Below, piece after piece: positions 8,820-16,275 of a stretch of 64,000 nt of DNA. The notes under the pieces are model-generated. The model ran no database searches and had not been told where the DNA came from. It worked only from the letters and a program-made list of their open reading frames with translations. The position numbers and the translations under genes were made by a program. This DNA is from UBA6168 sp964573725 (GTDB lineage Bacteria > Bacteroidota > Bacteroidia > Chitinophagales > Saprospiraceae), in assembly GCA_964573725.1 (NCBI GenBank), contig CAZNLJ010000008.1:62001-126000 (forward strand), in the 5' to 3' direction. Every line of letters starts with the position of its first letter. Within the stretch, counting starts at the first letter, position 1.

Positions 8820-10298
8820 ATGCAACAACACATCTGTATCATCGGTTGCGGAACATTCGGGTCTTACCTGCTCCGTCGGTTGTCCGAGCTGCACGGAACC
8901 TCCTTGCGGCTGACCGTCATCGAAATCGGCGACCGCCATATCCGCAGCGAATCGGACATCGGCATCGAAACCATCTCCCCCCATTCGTCCGTTTCCCGGG
9001 CCGGCCGATATTTCGGACTCGGCGGCACTTCCGCCCGTTGGGGTGGCCAGGTGCTTTTCTTCGACGACCGGGACAATCCGACGGATGATGCCGACTGGAA
9101 GGAGATCATCCGGCTCAACCGGGTACATCGGGAGAAAGTGTTGCGCAAACTCCTCGGCGACCGGGGCTACCACCCCATCCAGGATGAGCAGGGCCCCGTC
9201 AAGACCGGCATTTGGCTGAAATACACCCGTCGCAACCTGTACCGCCGGCTGTCGAAAAGCACCTTGCGCCAGGTCAACCTGCTTCCCAACCGCAGGGTCA
9301 CCCGGCTGAAGACCGAGGGAAGCCGCATCGTTTCCGTCGTTTGCAAGACTGCCGCCGGCCAGCAGGAGGAAATCTCCGCCGACCGGTTCTATCTGACCGC
9401 CGGTGCCCTGGAATCCTGCCGGCTCCTGCTCCTCTTGGACCGGGAGCAAGGGCTGTTCACCGGTACCGACCTCGGAAGGAATTTCGGCGACCACATCTCC
9501 ACCGAGCTTTTCACCGTCCGCAACAGCGCCCCCTTGCTGAACGGCACCGACCTGACGCCTTTGATGCACAAGGGAAGCCTGGTGACCCGGAGGCTGGTGG
9601 CCACCTCCGGACAAGGGGTGGTCGGATTCCTGCATCCCGTACTCAACAAGCATATCAAGTCCTTCAAGTTCCTGAAAGAACTCCTGTTCGGGAAACGGCG
9701 CACCACCGTCACCCCGGCGGAATTGTTGCAGGGGGCCGTCTTCCTGTTCCGTTTCGCATTTTCCATCGCCTTCCGGCAAAAGATGTACGTGGACCGCAGC
9801 CAATGGAGCCTGCAACTGGACCTGGAACAGCCGGTTCCCAATGAGAACCGGTTGCTCCTCTCGGACCGGACCGACCGCTTCGGGGAGCCGGTCCTGGAAA
9901 TCGACTGGAAGATCTCCGATGCCGACCTCGCCGCCATCGCCGATATCCGCCGGCAGGCGGAGCGGATGCTGCAAGAAAACGGCCTTTCCTTCCAGCCGAC
10001 CTACGACCCGGCCACCACCGGCAACAAGGTCGAGGATGTCTACCACCCGGTGGGATGCATACGCATGGGGTCCGACCCGGCCGCCGTGGCCGGTTTCGAC
10101 GGCCGCATCCGGGGGCTCGACAATCTCTTCCATTTCTCTACGGCGCTCTTCCCGCGGGCCGGGTCCATCAACCCGTCCGCCGCCGTTTGCTGTATCCTGG
10201 AAGAACATCTGGAAAAACAAAATTTCAGCCGGAAATCCGATATTTGCACCGCCGGGAATTCCCTGGCGGCAAACGCCGGCGAGCATGCCGCCGGGTGA
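8820..10298 (+). CDS. GMC-family FAD-dependent oxidoreductase
   Basis: The 492-residue protein has an N-terminal dinucleotide-binding motif (IIGCGTFGS, G9-x-G11-xx-G14), an FAD-contacting GGTSARWGG block near residue 62, and a C-terminal GSINPSAAV region typical of glucose-methanol-choline oxidoreductases. There is no signal peptide, so it is probably cytoplasmic. The family oxidises alcohols; the substrate cannot be read from the sequence. It is followed after 105 nt by the desaturase gene, with no promoter or terminator in between, which suggests cotranscription and possibly action on the same lipid or long-chain alcohol. The start at 8820 places the FAD motif at the expected position. Confidence 0.85.
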   Translation: MQQHICIIGCGTFGSYLLRRLSELHGTSLRLTVIEIGDRHIRSESDIGIETISPHSSVSRAGRYFGLGGTSARWGGQVLFFDDRDNPTDDADWKEIIRLNRVHREKVLRKLLGDRGYHPIQDEQGPVKTGIWLKYTRRNLYRRLSKSTLRQVNLLPNRRVTRLKTEGSRIVSVVCKTAAGQQEEISADRFYLTAGALESCRLLLLLDREQGLFTGTDLGRNFGDHISTELFTVRNSAPLLNGTDLTPLMHKGSLVTRRLVATSGQGVVGFLHPVLNKHIKSFKFLKELLFGKRRTTVTPAELLQGAVFLFRFAFSIAFRQKMYVDRSQWSLQLDLEQPVPNENRLLLSDRTDRFGEPVLEIDWKISDADLAAIADIRRQAERMLQENGLSFQPTYDPATTGNKVEDVYHPVGCIRMGSDPAAVAGFDGRIRGLDNLFHFSTALFPRAGSINPSAAVCCILEEHLEKQNFSRKSDICTAGNSLAANAGEHAAG

Positions 10299-10403
10299 GG
10301 CCGGACACCGCCGGCCGCCCCGCCCCGAGGTCAGGAGCCTTGCCGCTCCGGGCAGCACCCGACATCGCGAAACCATCCTCGCACCACCCTACAAACACAG
10401 CGA

Positions 10404-11357
10404 ATGAACCCGACAACTGCTACCGCCAACGATTATCACTGGGCCGACGACCGGGAACCCCATTTTCTCCGCCGCAAGGAAATCCTGCGCAAATATCCGG
10501 AAGTCACCCGCCTCTTCGGCGTCAACCCCCGCCTGAAATACTGGACCGTGGCGCTGGTCGTCGCCCAGTTGACCATCGCCCTGTTCATCGGCAGGTTGCA
10601 TTGGTTCCCGTTCATCCTGGTCTCCTATTTCGTCGGTGCCACCATCGCCCATGCCCTGTTCCTGGCCATCCATGAAATCACCCATGACCTGGCTTTCAAG
10701 ACCAAGAAACACAACAATTGGCTGGCCCTCGTCGCCAACCTCCCCATCGTCATCCCTTATGCCATGTCCTTCAAGGTGTATCACGCCCTTCACCACTGGG
10801 ACCAGGGAAAGGACGGCGTCGACGTGGATATCCCGACGGAGACGGAAGCCAGGATTTTTCGTGGCTTCCTCGGCAAATTCGTGTGGTTCCTTCACCAGAT
10901 CGTCTTTTATGCCCTCCGCCCGGTTTTCGTGAAGCCGGTCCGGCTGGACAAATGGCAATGGTACAACCTCCTTTTCCAGGTCGGCGTCATGGCGGTATTC
11001 CTGCCTTTCGCCGGTTGGTCCGGCCTGGGTTACCTGCTCTTTTCCCTGCTGCTGGCCGGCGGCCTGCATCCGACTTCCGGTCACTTCATCTCCGAGCATT
11101 ACGTCTTCCACGAAGGGCAGGAAACCTACTCCTACTACGGGCCGCTGAACTGGATCACCTTCAACGTCGGCTACCACAACGAACACCACGATTTCCCGAC
11201 CATTCCCGGCAGCCGCCTGCCGGAACTGAAGAAGATGGCGCCGGAGTTTTACGACAACCTCCACGCCTATCATTCGTGGGTGGAAGTGATCTGGAATTTT
11301 CTCACCAAGCGCGACATCACCCTGTACTCCCGCACCAAGCGGAAAGCTTCCGCCTGA
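10404..11357 (+). CDS. Membrane fatty-acid desaturase closely resembling sphingolipid delta-4 desaturase (DES/DEGS type)
   Basis: The 317-residue integral membrane protein has the three histidine boxes of di-iron desaturases: H90-EIT-H94, H127-ALHH (to H131) and H258-NEHH (to H262). Beyond the boxes it shares blocks I recall from human DEGS1: an N-terminal RRxEILxKYPE segment, ANLPIxIPY, DGVDVDIPT, GLHPxSGHFI, a long ETYSYYGPLN block and GYHNEHHDFP. Spacing and total length (DEGS1 is about 323 residues) match with almost no gaps. In eukaryotes this enzyme introduces the delta-4 double bond of sphingosine. Bacteroidota make sphingolipids and sulfonolipids, so a long-chain-base substrate is a reasonable inference, unproven here. 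It follows the GMC oxidoreductase. Confidence 0.88.
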   Translation: MNPTTATANDYHWADDREPHFLRRKEILRKYPEVTRLFGVNPRLKYWTVALVVAQLTIALFIGRLHWFPFILVSYFVGATIAHALFLAIHEITHDLAFKTKKHNNWLALVANLPIVIPYAMSFKVYHALHHWDQGKDGVDVDIPTETEARIFRGFLGKFVWFLHQIVFYALRPVFVKPVRLDKWQWYNLLFQVGVMAVFLPFAGWSGLGYLLFSLLLAGGLHPTSGHFISEHYVFHEGQETYSYYGPLNWITFNVGYHNEHHDFPTIPGSRLPELKKMAPEFYDNLHAYHSWVEVIWNFLTKRDITLYSRTKRKASA

Positions 11358-11429
11358 GCGCGCCCGGATGAGGCAAGGCGGGAAGCGCCGCCGGGAGGTT
11401 CCGGTCCGGGGGGCGGGGCCGGGCCGCCG

Positions 11430-11921
11430 TCAGCCATCGGAGTCCTCGGTCAGGAGGTTCGCCAGCGTTTCCCGGACCAGTTCCGTTTCATATCCCAGCC
11501 GGAAGGCGTAGCCGAACAGCCGGTTGCGGCGGACGAACAGGTCGGTATCCTTCCACAGGTCATTTTTCTTTTCCAACAACAGGTGCAGGGATCGGCGGTA
11601 GCTGTCCTCGTCGATTTCCGATAAGGCTTTCCGAATGCAATACGCGGAAATATCCCGTAGGGTCAGTTCCCGGACGATCCGGTTCCGGCCCCAGCCCCGC
11701 ATCCGGAATTTTCCCCGGGCGAACGACCGGGCGAAGCGTTCCTCGTTCAGGAAGTCCTCCTCGACCAGGGTGGCCATGATCGACTCCAGGGTATCGCCGT
11801 ACACACCGATGTCCAGCAGTTTGGAACGGACCTCCTGGTGACAGCGTTCCTGGTAGGCACAGAACCGTTGCAGTTTGGCGAGTGCCGCCGATGCGGTCGG
11901 GGAAGATTTGCGCCTATCCAT
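11430..11921 (-). CDS. recX: RecX-family regulatory protein
   Basis: The 163-residue helical protein contains the repeated three-helix units of RecX: a YQERCHQEVRSKL stretch, LVEEDFLNEERFARSF, and a GxxRIxxEL block. RecX proteins bind RecA filaments and limit their activity. The ATG at 11921 overlaps the upstream PLP-decarboxylase stop by 8 nt on the same strand, which suggests translational coupling; a start 30 nt further upstream is possible but overlaps more. recA is not in the window. The product is expected in the cytoplasm. Confidence 0.85.
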   Translation of the reverse strand: MDRRKSSPTASAALAKLQRFCAYQERCHQEVRSKLLDIGVYGDTLESIMATLVEEDFLNEERFARSFARGKFRMRGWGRNRIVRELTLRDISAYCIRKALSEIDEDSYRRSLHLLLEKKNDLWKDTDLFVRRNRLFGYAFRLGYETELVRETLANLLTEDSDG

Positions 11922-13392
11922 CCGAGCGGGGATTTTGCAGGTGCCGGACACCTTGTTGGAAAACGGACAGCAGCAGGTCTATTTCCCGCAGGTGGGTCCG
12001 GAAGGAAAGGACGGCCAGCCGGATCCACACCGTCCCCCGGATGGTGGTGGAGGAGACGAATATCCGGCCATCCTCCTGTACGAACCGCACGAGTCGAAGG
12101 TTGAAGTCGTCGGCATCCCCTTGCGGAGGCACGAACCGGTAGGTGCAGACGGAGAGTTCGGGATAGGGGCCGGTTTCGAAGCCGGCTTCGCGGATTTTTT
12201 CATAAAAGTACCGGCATAGGAGGATTTTTTCCTCGAGGGCGGCGCGGAACGGTTCCACGCCGAAGAGTTGGAGCGGCAGCCACATCCGGAGGCCGCGCCA
12301 ATGTTTGGTCAGTTCCGGGGAGAGGTCGGCGGCGCTGAGTTCTTCGGTTTGGCTCAAGGTATCCTGCATGTAGTTCGCCTGGTACTGGTGTGATTCCCGT
12401 TGGGCCTGGACATTCTTGACCAGGACGGCGCCCAGTCCGTACGGGAGGAAAAGGCCCTTGTGGGGGTCGATGGCCAGGGAGTCGGCGCGTTCCACTCCTT
12501 TGAACGCTTCGCGGACGGTCCCGCCCTGCGGGTAGGGCAGGTCGGCGAGGAGGAAAAATCCGCCGTAGGCGGCATCGATATGGAACCACAGGCCGTGCCG
12601 GTCGCAGGTATCCGCGATGGCATCCAGGGGGTCGATGGCGCCGGTATCGGTGGTGCCGGCGGAACCGACGACGAGAAAAGGATGCAGGCCTTCGGCTTTG
12701 TCGCGACGGACCATCCGTTCCAGTTCCACGGCGTCCATCCGGAACCGCTGGTCCATGGGTACGGTGCGGACGACCGCTTCCGCCATACCGCCGATCCGGA
12801 TGGCCTTGTGGACGCAGTGGTGGACCTGTTCGGTCAGGTAGATGACGGAAGTGGGGATGCGGCCGCTGGTCACCCGATGGTGGTCCCGGGCGGTCACGAA
12901 AGCGATGAGATTGGCGATCGACCCGCCGCTGGAGAGATTGCCCAGGGCCGTATCCGGGAAGCCGACCAGCCGGCACAACCAGCGGAGGAGGAGGTTTTCG
13001 ATACGGACGGCACCGGGGCCGCCGAAGAAAATACCGGCGTATTCGTTGGTGACGGCGGCCAGGTAATCGCCCAGGGCGGCGGGATAGATGCCTCCGCCGG
13101 GGATATATCCCAGATGGCCGCCGGATGCCGGATTGATACCGGCGGTCGGGAGGTTTTCCTGCAGGACACGGAGCAGTTCCTCCATCGGGTGGGGTTCGCC
13201 GATCGGAAGGTCCAGCAAACCGGCCGCCGGGTGGGGTGGCATGGCGAAAGCCTTTTCCTCCGGCAGGCGGTCGATGAAGGCATGGGCATAGGCCGTGACG
13301 GCCTGGGACCATTCGGTCCGGCGGTCCGGGTCCGGTTCGAGTACGGCGCAGTGCCGGGCACGGGTTTCTATCGCTTGCGGAAGGTCCGTCAT
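11914..13392 (-). CDS. PLP-dependent group II amino-acid decarboxylase
   Basis: The 492-residue enzyme has the fold-type I decarboxylase signatures: HIDAAYGG (D273, which contacts the pyridine nitrogen), the Schiff-base lysine K312 in DPHKG, a VGSAGTTDTGAIDP block (about 242-255), and the histidine pair in VHHCVHKA. It resembles aromatic-L-amino-acid and related decarboxylases; glutamate, tyrosine or another substrate cannot be chosen by eye. It is the first gene of a two-gene unit with recX, with a promoter candidate 60 nt upstream. It would be cytoplasmic. No truncation was seen. Confidence 0.87.
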   Translation of the reverse strand: MTDLPQAIETRARHCAVLEPDPDRRTEWSQAVTAYAHAFIDRLPEEKAFAMPPHPAAGLLDLPIGEPHPMEELLRVLQENLPTAGINPASGGHLGYIPGGGIYPAALGDYLAAVTNEYAGIFFGGPGAVRIENLLLRWLCRLVGFPDTALGNLSSGGSIANLIAFVTARDHHRVTSGRIPTSVIYLTEQVHHCVHKAIRIGGMAEAVVRTVPMDQRFRMDAVELERMVRRDKAEGLHPFLVVGSAGTTDTGAIDPLDAIADTCDRHGLWFHIDAAYGGFFLLADLPYPQGGTVREAFKGVERADSLAIDPHKGLFLPYGLGAVLVKNVQAQRESHQYQANYMQDTLSQTEELSAADLSPELTKHWRGLRMWLPLQLFGVEPFRAALEEKILLCRYFYEKIREAGFETGPYPELSVCTYRFVPPQGDADDFNLRLVRFVQEDGRIFVSSTTIRGTVWIRLAVLSFRTHLREIDLLLSVFQQGVRHLQNPRSDG

Positions 13393-13451
13393 AGGTAAAA
13401 GGCGTTAGGTGGTGATACCCGGTCGCCGCGACAGCGGCCGGCCGGTTTGTG

Positions 13452-13459
13452 CAAAAGTA
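13452..13459 (-). promoter_or_regulatory. Candidate -7 box for the decarboxylase-recX unit
   Basis: The minus strand reads TACTTTTG, a full TAnnTTTG match, about 60 nt upstream of the ATG at 13392. Confidence 0.5.
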
Positions 13460-13608
13460 GGAAGGTCTGGGAAAGTAGGTTGTGTTCCTGTTCGGAAGCC
13501 GGTGCGGAACCGGGTGCGGCAGGCCCGTCCGAAGCCGGGCCATGGGGTCGGTTTGGAGAACCGTCTTTTTTTTCGGAACTTCGCCACAATCAAAACGAAA
13601 CAAATACG

Positions 13609-14907
13609 ATGGAGAAAATGATACGTCTGACCTGGTTGTTCACCTTTTTTATCGTGTCCTCCGCAGGTCTCCAGGCCCAATACGTGCCGGTGCCTGCGCC
13701 GGCGCAGACCCGGCCGGTGCTCCTGTCGGGGGCGACCGCCCACCTGGGCAACGGGCAGGTCATCGAAAACAGCCTGGTCGCCTTCGAGGACGGCAAGATA
13801 ACGGTCGTTGCGGATATCAGGGCCAAGCGTGCGTTTCCGGATCACTTGGTGGTGGATGCGACGGGCAAGCACCTCTATCCGGGATTCATTGCGCCGAACA
13901 CCACCTTGGGGTTGACGGAAATCGATGGTGTCCGGGCGACGCAGGACAACAGCGAGCTGGGGGAGATGAACCCCAACATCCGTTCCATCGTCGCGTACAA
14001 CACGGATTCGGAAATCACGCCGACCGTCCGCGCCATGGGTGTGCTGATGGCGGAGCCGACCCCGCAGGGCGGGCGTATCAGCGGCACTTCGAGCATTGTC
14101 GTACTGGATGCCTGGAACTGGGAGGACGCCGCCTACGCCCAGGATGTCGCGATGCACCTGAATTGGCCGCAGACAGCCAGTTTCAACTGGCGGGAGCAGC
14201 GGATGGTCCGCAATGAGCGGTATGACGAGCAACTGGCGGAGCTGGAGGCCTATTTCCGCGAAGCCCGGTCATATTGCCAGGGAACCGATGGGCAGCGGGG
14301 CGGCAATCTCCGGTTCGAGGCCATGTGTCCTTTGTTCACCGGCAGCTGCCGCCTGCTTGTGCATGCGAACAATGTGCAGGCGATCCAGGAATCGGTCCTG
14401 TTTGCGGAGAAATTCTCGCTGAAGCCTGTCATCGTCGGCGGGTACGACAGTTGGATGATCCCCGAATTCCTGCGCACACATGCGGTGCCGGTCATTCTGG
14501 GCTCCACCCAACGGCTGCCTTCCCGGGAAGACGAGGACATCGACCAGCCCTTCAAGACGCCGGCCCAACTGCAAGCGGCGGGCGTTACCTGGTGCTTCGG
14601 CCACAACGGGTACTGGCAGCAACGCAACCTGCCCTTCCAGGCCGGACAGGCAATCCCCTTCGGACTCGGCTACGAGGAGGCCATCCAGGCCCTTACGGCG
14701 ACACCGGCCCGGATCTTCGGGATCGACAAGACGGTCGGCACCCTGGAAGTGGGCAAGGACGCCACCTTGTTCCTGACGGCCGGCGACGTATTGGATATGC
14801 GTACGTCCAAGGTGGAGCGGGCTTTCATCCAGGGTCGGGAAATCAGCCTTGACAACAAGCAGGAGATGCTTTACCACCGTTTCCAACAAAAATATAAGCA
14901 ACGGTAA
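13609..14907 (+). CDS. Secreted amidohydrolase-family protein lacking the HxH metal motif
   Basis: The 432-residue protein has a signal peptide (about 1-23) and the composite beta-sandwich/TIM-barrel layout of the amidohydrolase superfamily, with a LFLTAGDVLDM C-terminal sandwich. At the place where active members have HxH, after the PGF turn, this protein has N97-T-T (GFIAPNTTLGL). The conserved block YNTDSEITPTVRAMG and the PQGGRISGTSS block follow. This degenerate form occurs widely in Bacteroidota, often next to a canonical paralogue; none is adjacent here. It may be a non-catalytic partner or use a different metal site. The ATG at 13609 is chosen because it opens the signal peptide. Confidence 0.82.
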   Translation: MEKMIRLTWLFTFFIVSSAGLQAQYVPVPAPAQTRPVLLSGATAHLGNGQVIENSLVAFEDGKITVVADIRAKRAFPDHLVVDATGKHLYPGFIAPNTTLGLTEIDGVRATQDNSELGEMNPNIRSIVAYNTDSEITPTVRAMGVLMAEPTPQGGRISGTSSIVVLDAWNWEDAAYAQDVAMHLNWPQTASFNWREQRMVRNERYDEQLAELEAYFREARSYCQGTDGQRGGNLRFEAMCPLFTGSCRLLVHANNVQAIQESVLFAEKFSLKPVIVGGYDSWMIPEFLRTHAVPVILGSTQRLPSREDEDIDQPFKTPAQLQAAGVTWCFGHNGYWQQRNLPFQAGQAIPFGLGYEEAIQALTATPARIFGIDKTVGTLEVGKDATLFLTAGDVLDMRTSKVERAFIQGREISLDNKQEMLYHRFQQKYKQR

Positions 14908-14967
14908 GGGAGCGGGGCTCCCATCCGTGCCGGAACAGCGGCGGCGGCCGGTTCGGCCCCCTACGCA

Positions 14968-15001
14968 CGAATGCCCGTCCGACCGATCGAACGGGCATTC
15001 G
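14968..15001. terminator. Inverted repeat between convergent amidohydrolase and yebC
   Basis: Arms 14968-14978 (CGAATGCCCGT) and 14991-15001 are perfect 11-bp complements around a 12-nt loop, located between two convergent stop codons. The geometry suits a bidirectional terminator, although no T-run follows on either strand. Confidence 0.6.
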
Positions 15002-15056
15002 CGTGTGCGGTATCCAATGAATACGCCCCGGCCCATGGGGTCTGCGGCGGCCTGCT

Positions 15057-15776
15057 TCACTCGCTCATGTCCATGGTATGGAAGACGTACTGGACATCCT
15101 CATCCTCCTCCATTTTTTCGACCAGCTTGATGACATCCTCGACCTCCTCGTCCGACAACTGCTTGTGCATGCTGGGAATGCGGTCCAATTTACTTTCCAG
15201 GATCTCGATGCCTTTCTCTTCCAAGGCCTTGGACAAGGAGCCGAAATTGGCGAAGCCGGCATAGAGCAGGTAGCGGTCGTCCTCTTCCCGGATTTCCTCC
15301 AGGCCGGCATCGATCATTTCCAGTTCGAATTCATCCCGGTCGGCCACCGCCTTGCGGTCGACCTGGAAGATGGCTTTCCGGGAGAACATGTAATCGACGG
15401 AACCGGAAGTGCCGAGCGAACCGCCGTACTTGGAAAAGACATGCCGGACGTTGGCAACGGTCCGGGTAGGATTGTCGGTGGCGGTTTCCACGAGGACGGC
15501 GATGCCGTGCGGGGCGTACCCCTCGTACACGACCTCCTCATAGTTGGCGGCATCCTTGGAGGAAGCTTTCTTGATGGCATTCTCCACATTGGCCTTGGGC
15601 ATGTTGGCGACCTTGGCATTCTGGATGGCCAGTCGGAGACGGGGGTTGTAGTTGGGGTCCGGGCCGCCGGCCTTGACGGCGATGGCAATCTCCTTGCCGA
15701 CACGGGTGAACGTCTTGGCCATGTTGGCCCAACGCTTGAATTTGCGTTCCTTCCGGTATTCGAATGCTCTTCCCAT
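15057..15776 (-). CDS. YebC/PmpR-family protein
   Basis: The 239-residue cytoplasmic protein has the family's N-terminal basic region (FKRWANMAKTFTRVGKEI), the GGPDPNYNPRLR segment and the YEGYAPHGIAVLVE core block. YebC proteins have been described as DNA-binding regulators and, more recently, as ribosome-associated factors that help at polyproline stretches; the sequence does not tell which applies. The acidic C-terminus is typical. It is a single-gene unit, read divergently from dnaE, with a good -7 box 100 nt upstream. Confidence 0.93.
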   Translation of the reverse strand: MGRAFEYRKERKFKRWANMAKTFTRVGKEIAIAVKAGGPDPNYNPRLRLAIQNAKVANMPKANVENAIKKASSKDAANYEEVVYEGYAPHGIAVLVETATDNPTRTVANVRHVFSKYGGSLGTSGSVDYMFSRKAIFQVDRKAVADRDEFELEMIDAGLEEIREEDDRYLLYAGFANFGSLSKALEEKGIEILESKLDRIPSMHKQLSDEEVEDVIKLVEKMEEDEDVQYVFHTMDMSE

Positions 15777-15877
15777 TGGAAAATAGGTTGGTGGAAAGTG
15801 GGTGCGCCGTGTTGGACGGCCGCCGTGGCGATACGCCGGCCTTGCCGGGACGGCCCGCCCCTGACGACTTTCGGCTG

Positions 15878-15885
15878 CAAAAGTA
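15878..15885 (-). promoter_or_regulatory. Candidate -7 box for yebC
   Basis: The minus strand reads TACTTTTG (TAnnTTTG), about 100 nt upstream of the yebC ATG. It lies in the 499-nt divergent region between yebC and dnaE, which otherwise holds only the dnaE promoter candidate and no gene I can support. Confidence 0.5.
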
Positions 15886-16145
15886 GGCTACGCCTGTAAA
15901 AGTAGAAATATTGTGACCGGGAAAAAATCTTGCCCGGGAGAAGGAGTGTGTCATTTGTCGGGACCTGTGTTATGGGCTCAGACCAAGTTGTTGGGCTTCA
16001 GGCCCCCTCCGCCGACCATAAGAACCCGATGAGGGAAACGACCTGATGTGCATGGGAATTCAGGTGCGACAATTTGGCTTGCCACGTATTCCTCTCCCGC
16101 GTTTATTATCCATACCGGCGTTCTCTGTTGACATGGGTTTGTGTT

Positions 16146-16153
16146 ATCTTCGC
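16146..16153 (+). promoter_or_regulatory. Candidate promoter for dnaE
   Basis: TATCTTCG is one mismatch from TAnnTTTG and lies about 120 nt upstream of the dnaE ATG. A TTGACA occurs at 16128-16133, but its spacing is too short for either the Bacteroidota or the sigma-70 pattern, so the -33 element is doubtful. Confidence 0.35.
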
Positions 16154-16275
16154 GTACAGGGGTTGGTTTCTGACAAAGGCAAGTGAGAATAAAAACAGGC
16201 GTAATCCGAGCAGATAAAAAGCGTACGCTTGCGATTCCTGCCTCCGACCCCCATTCCTCACCACAACATCCAGAC

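Noticed and set aside
16128..16153. TTGACA upstream of dnaE as a sigma-70 -35 box
   Set aside because: Spacing to any -10-like element is only 12 nt, and the genome uses Bacteroidota-type promoters.
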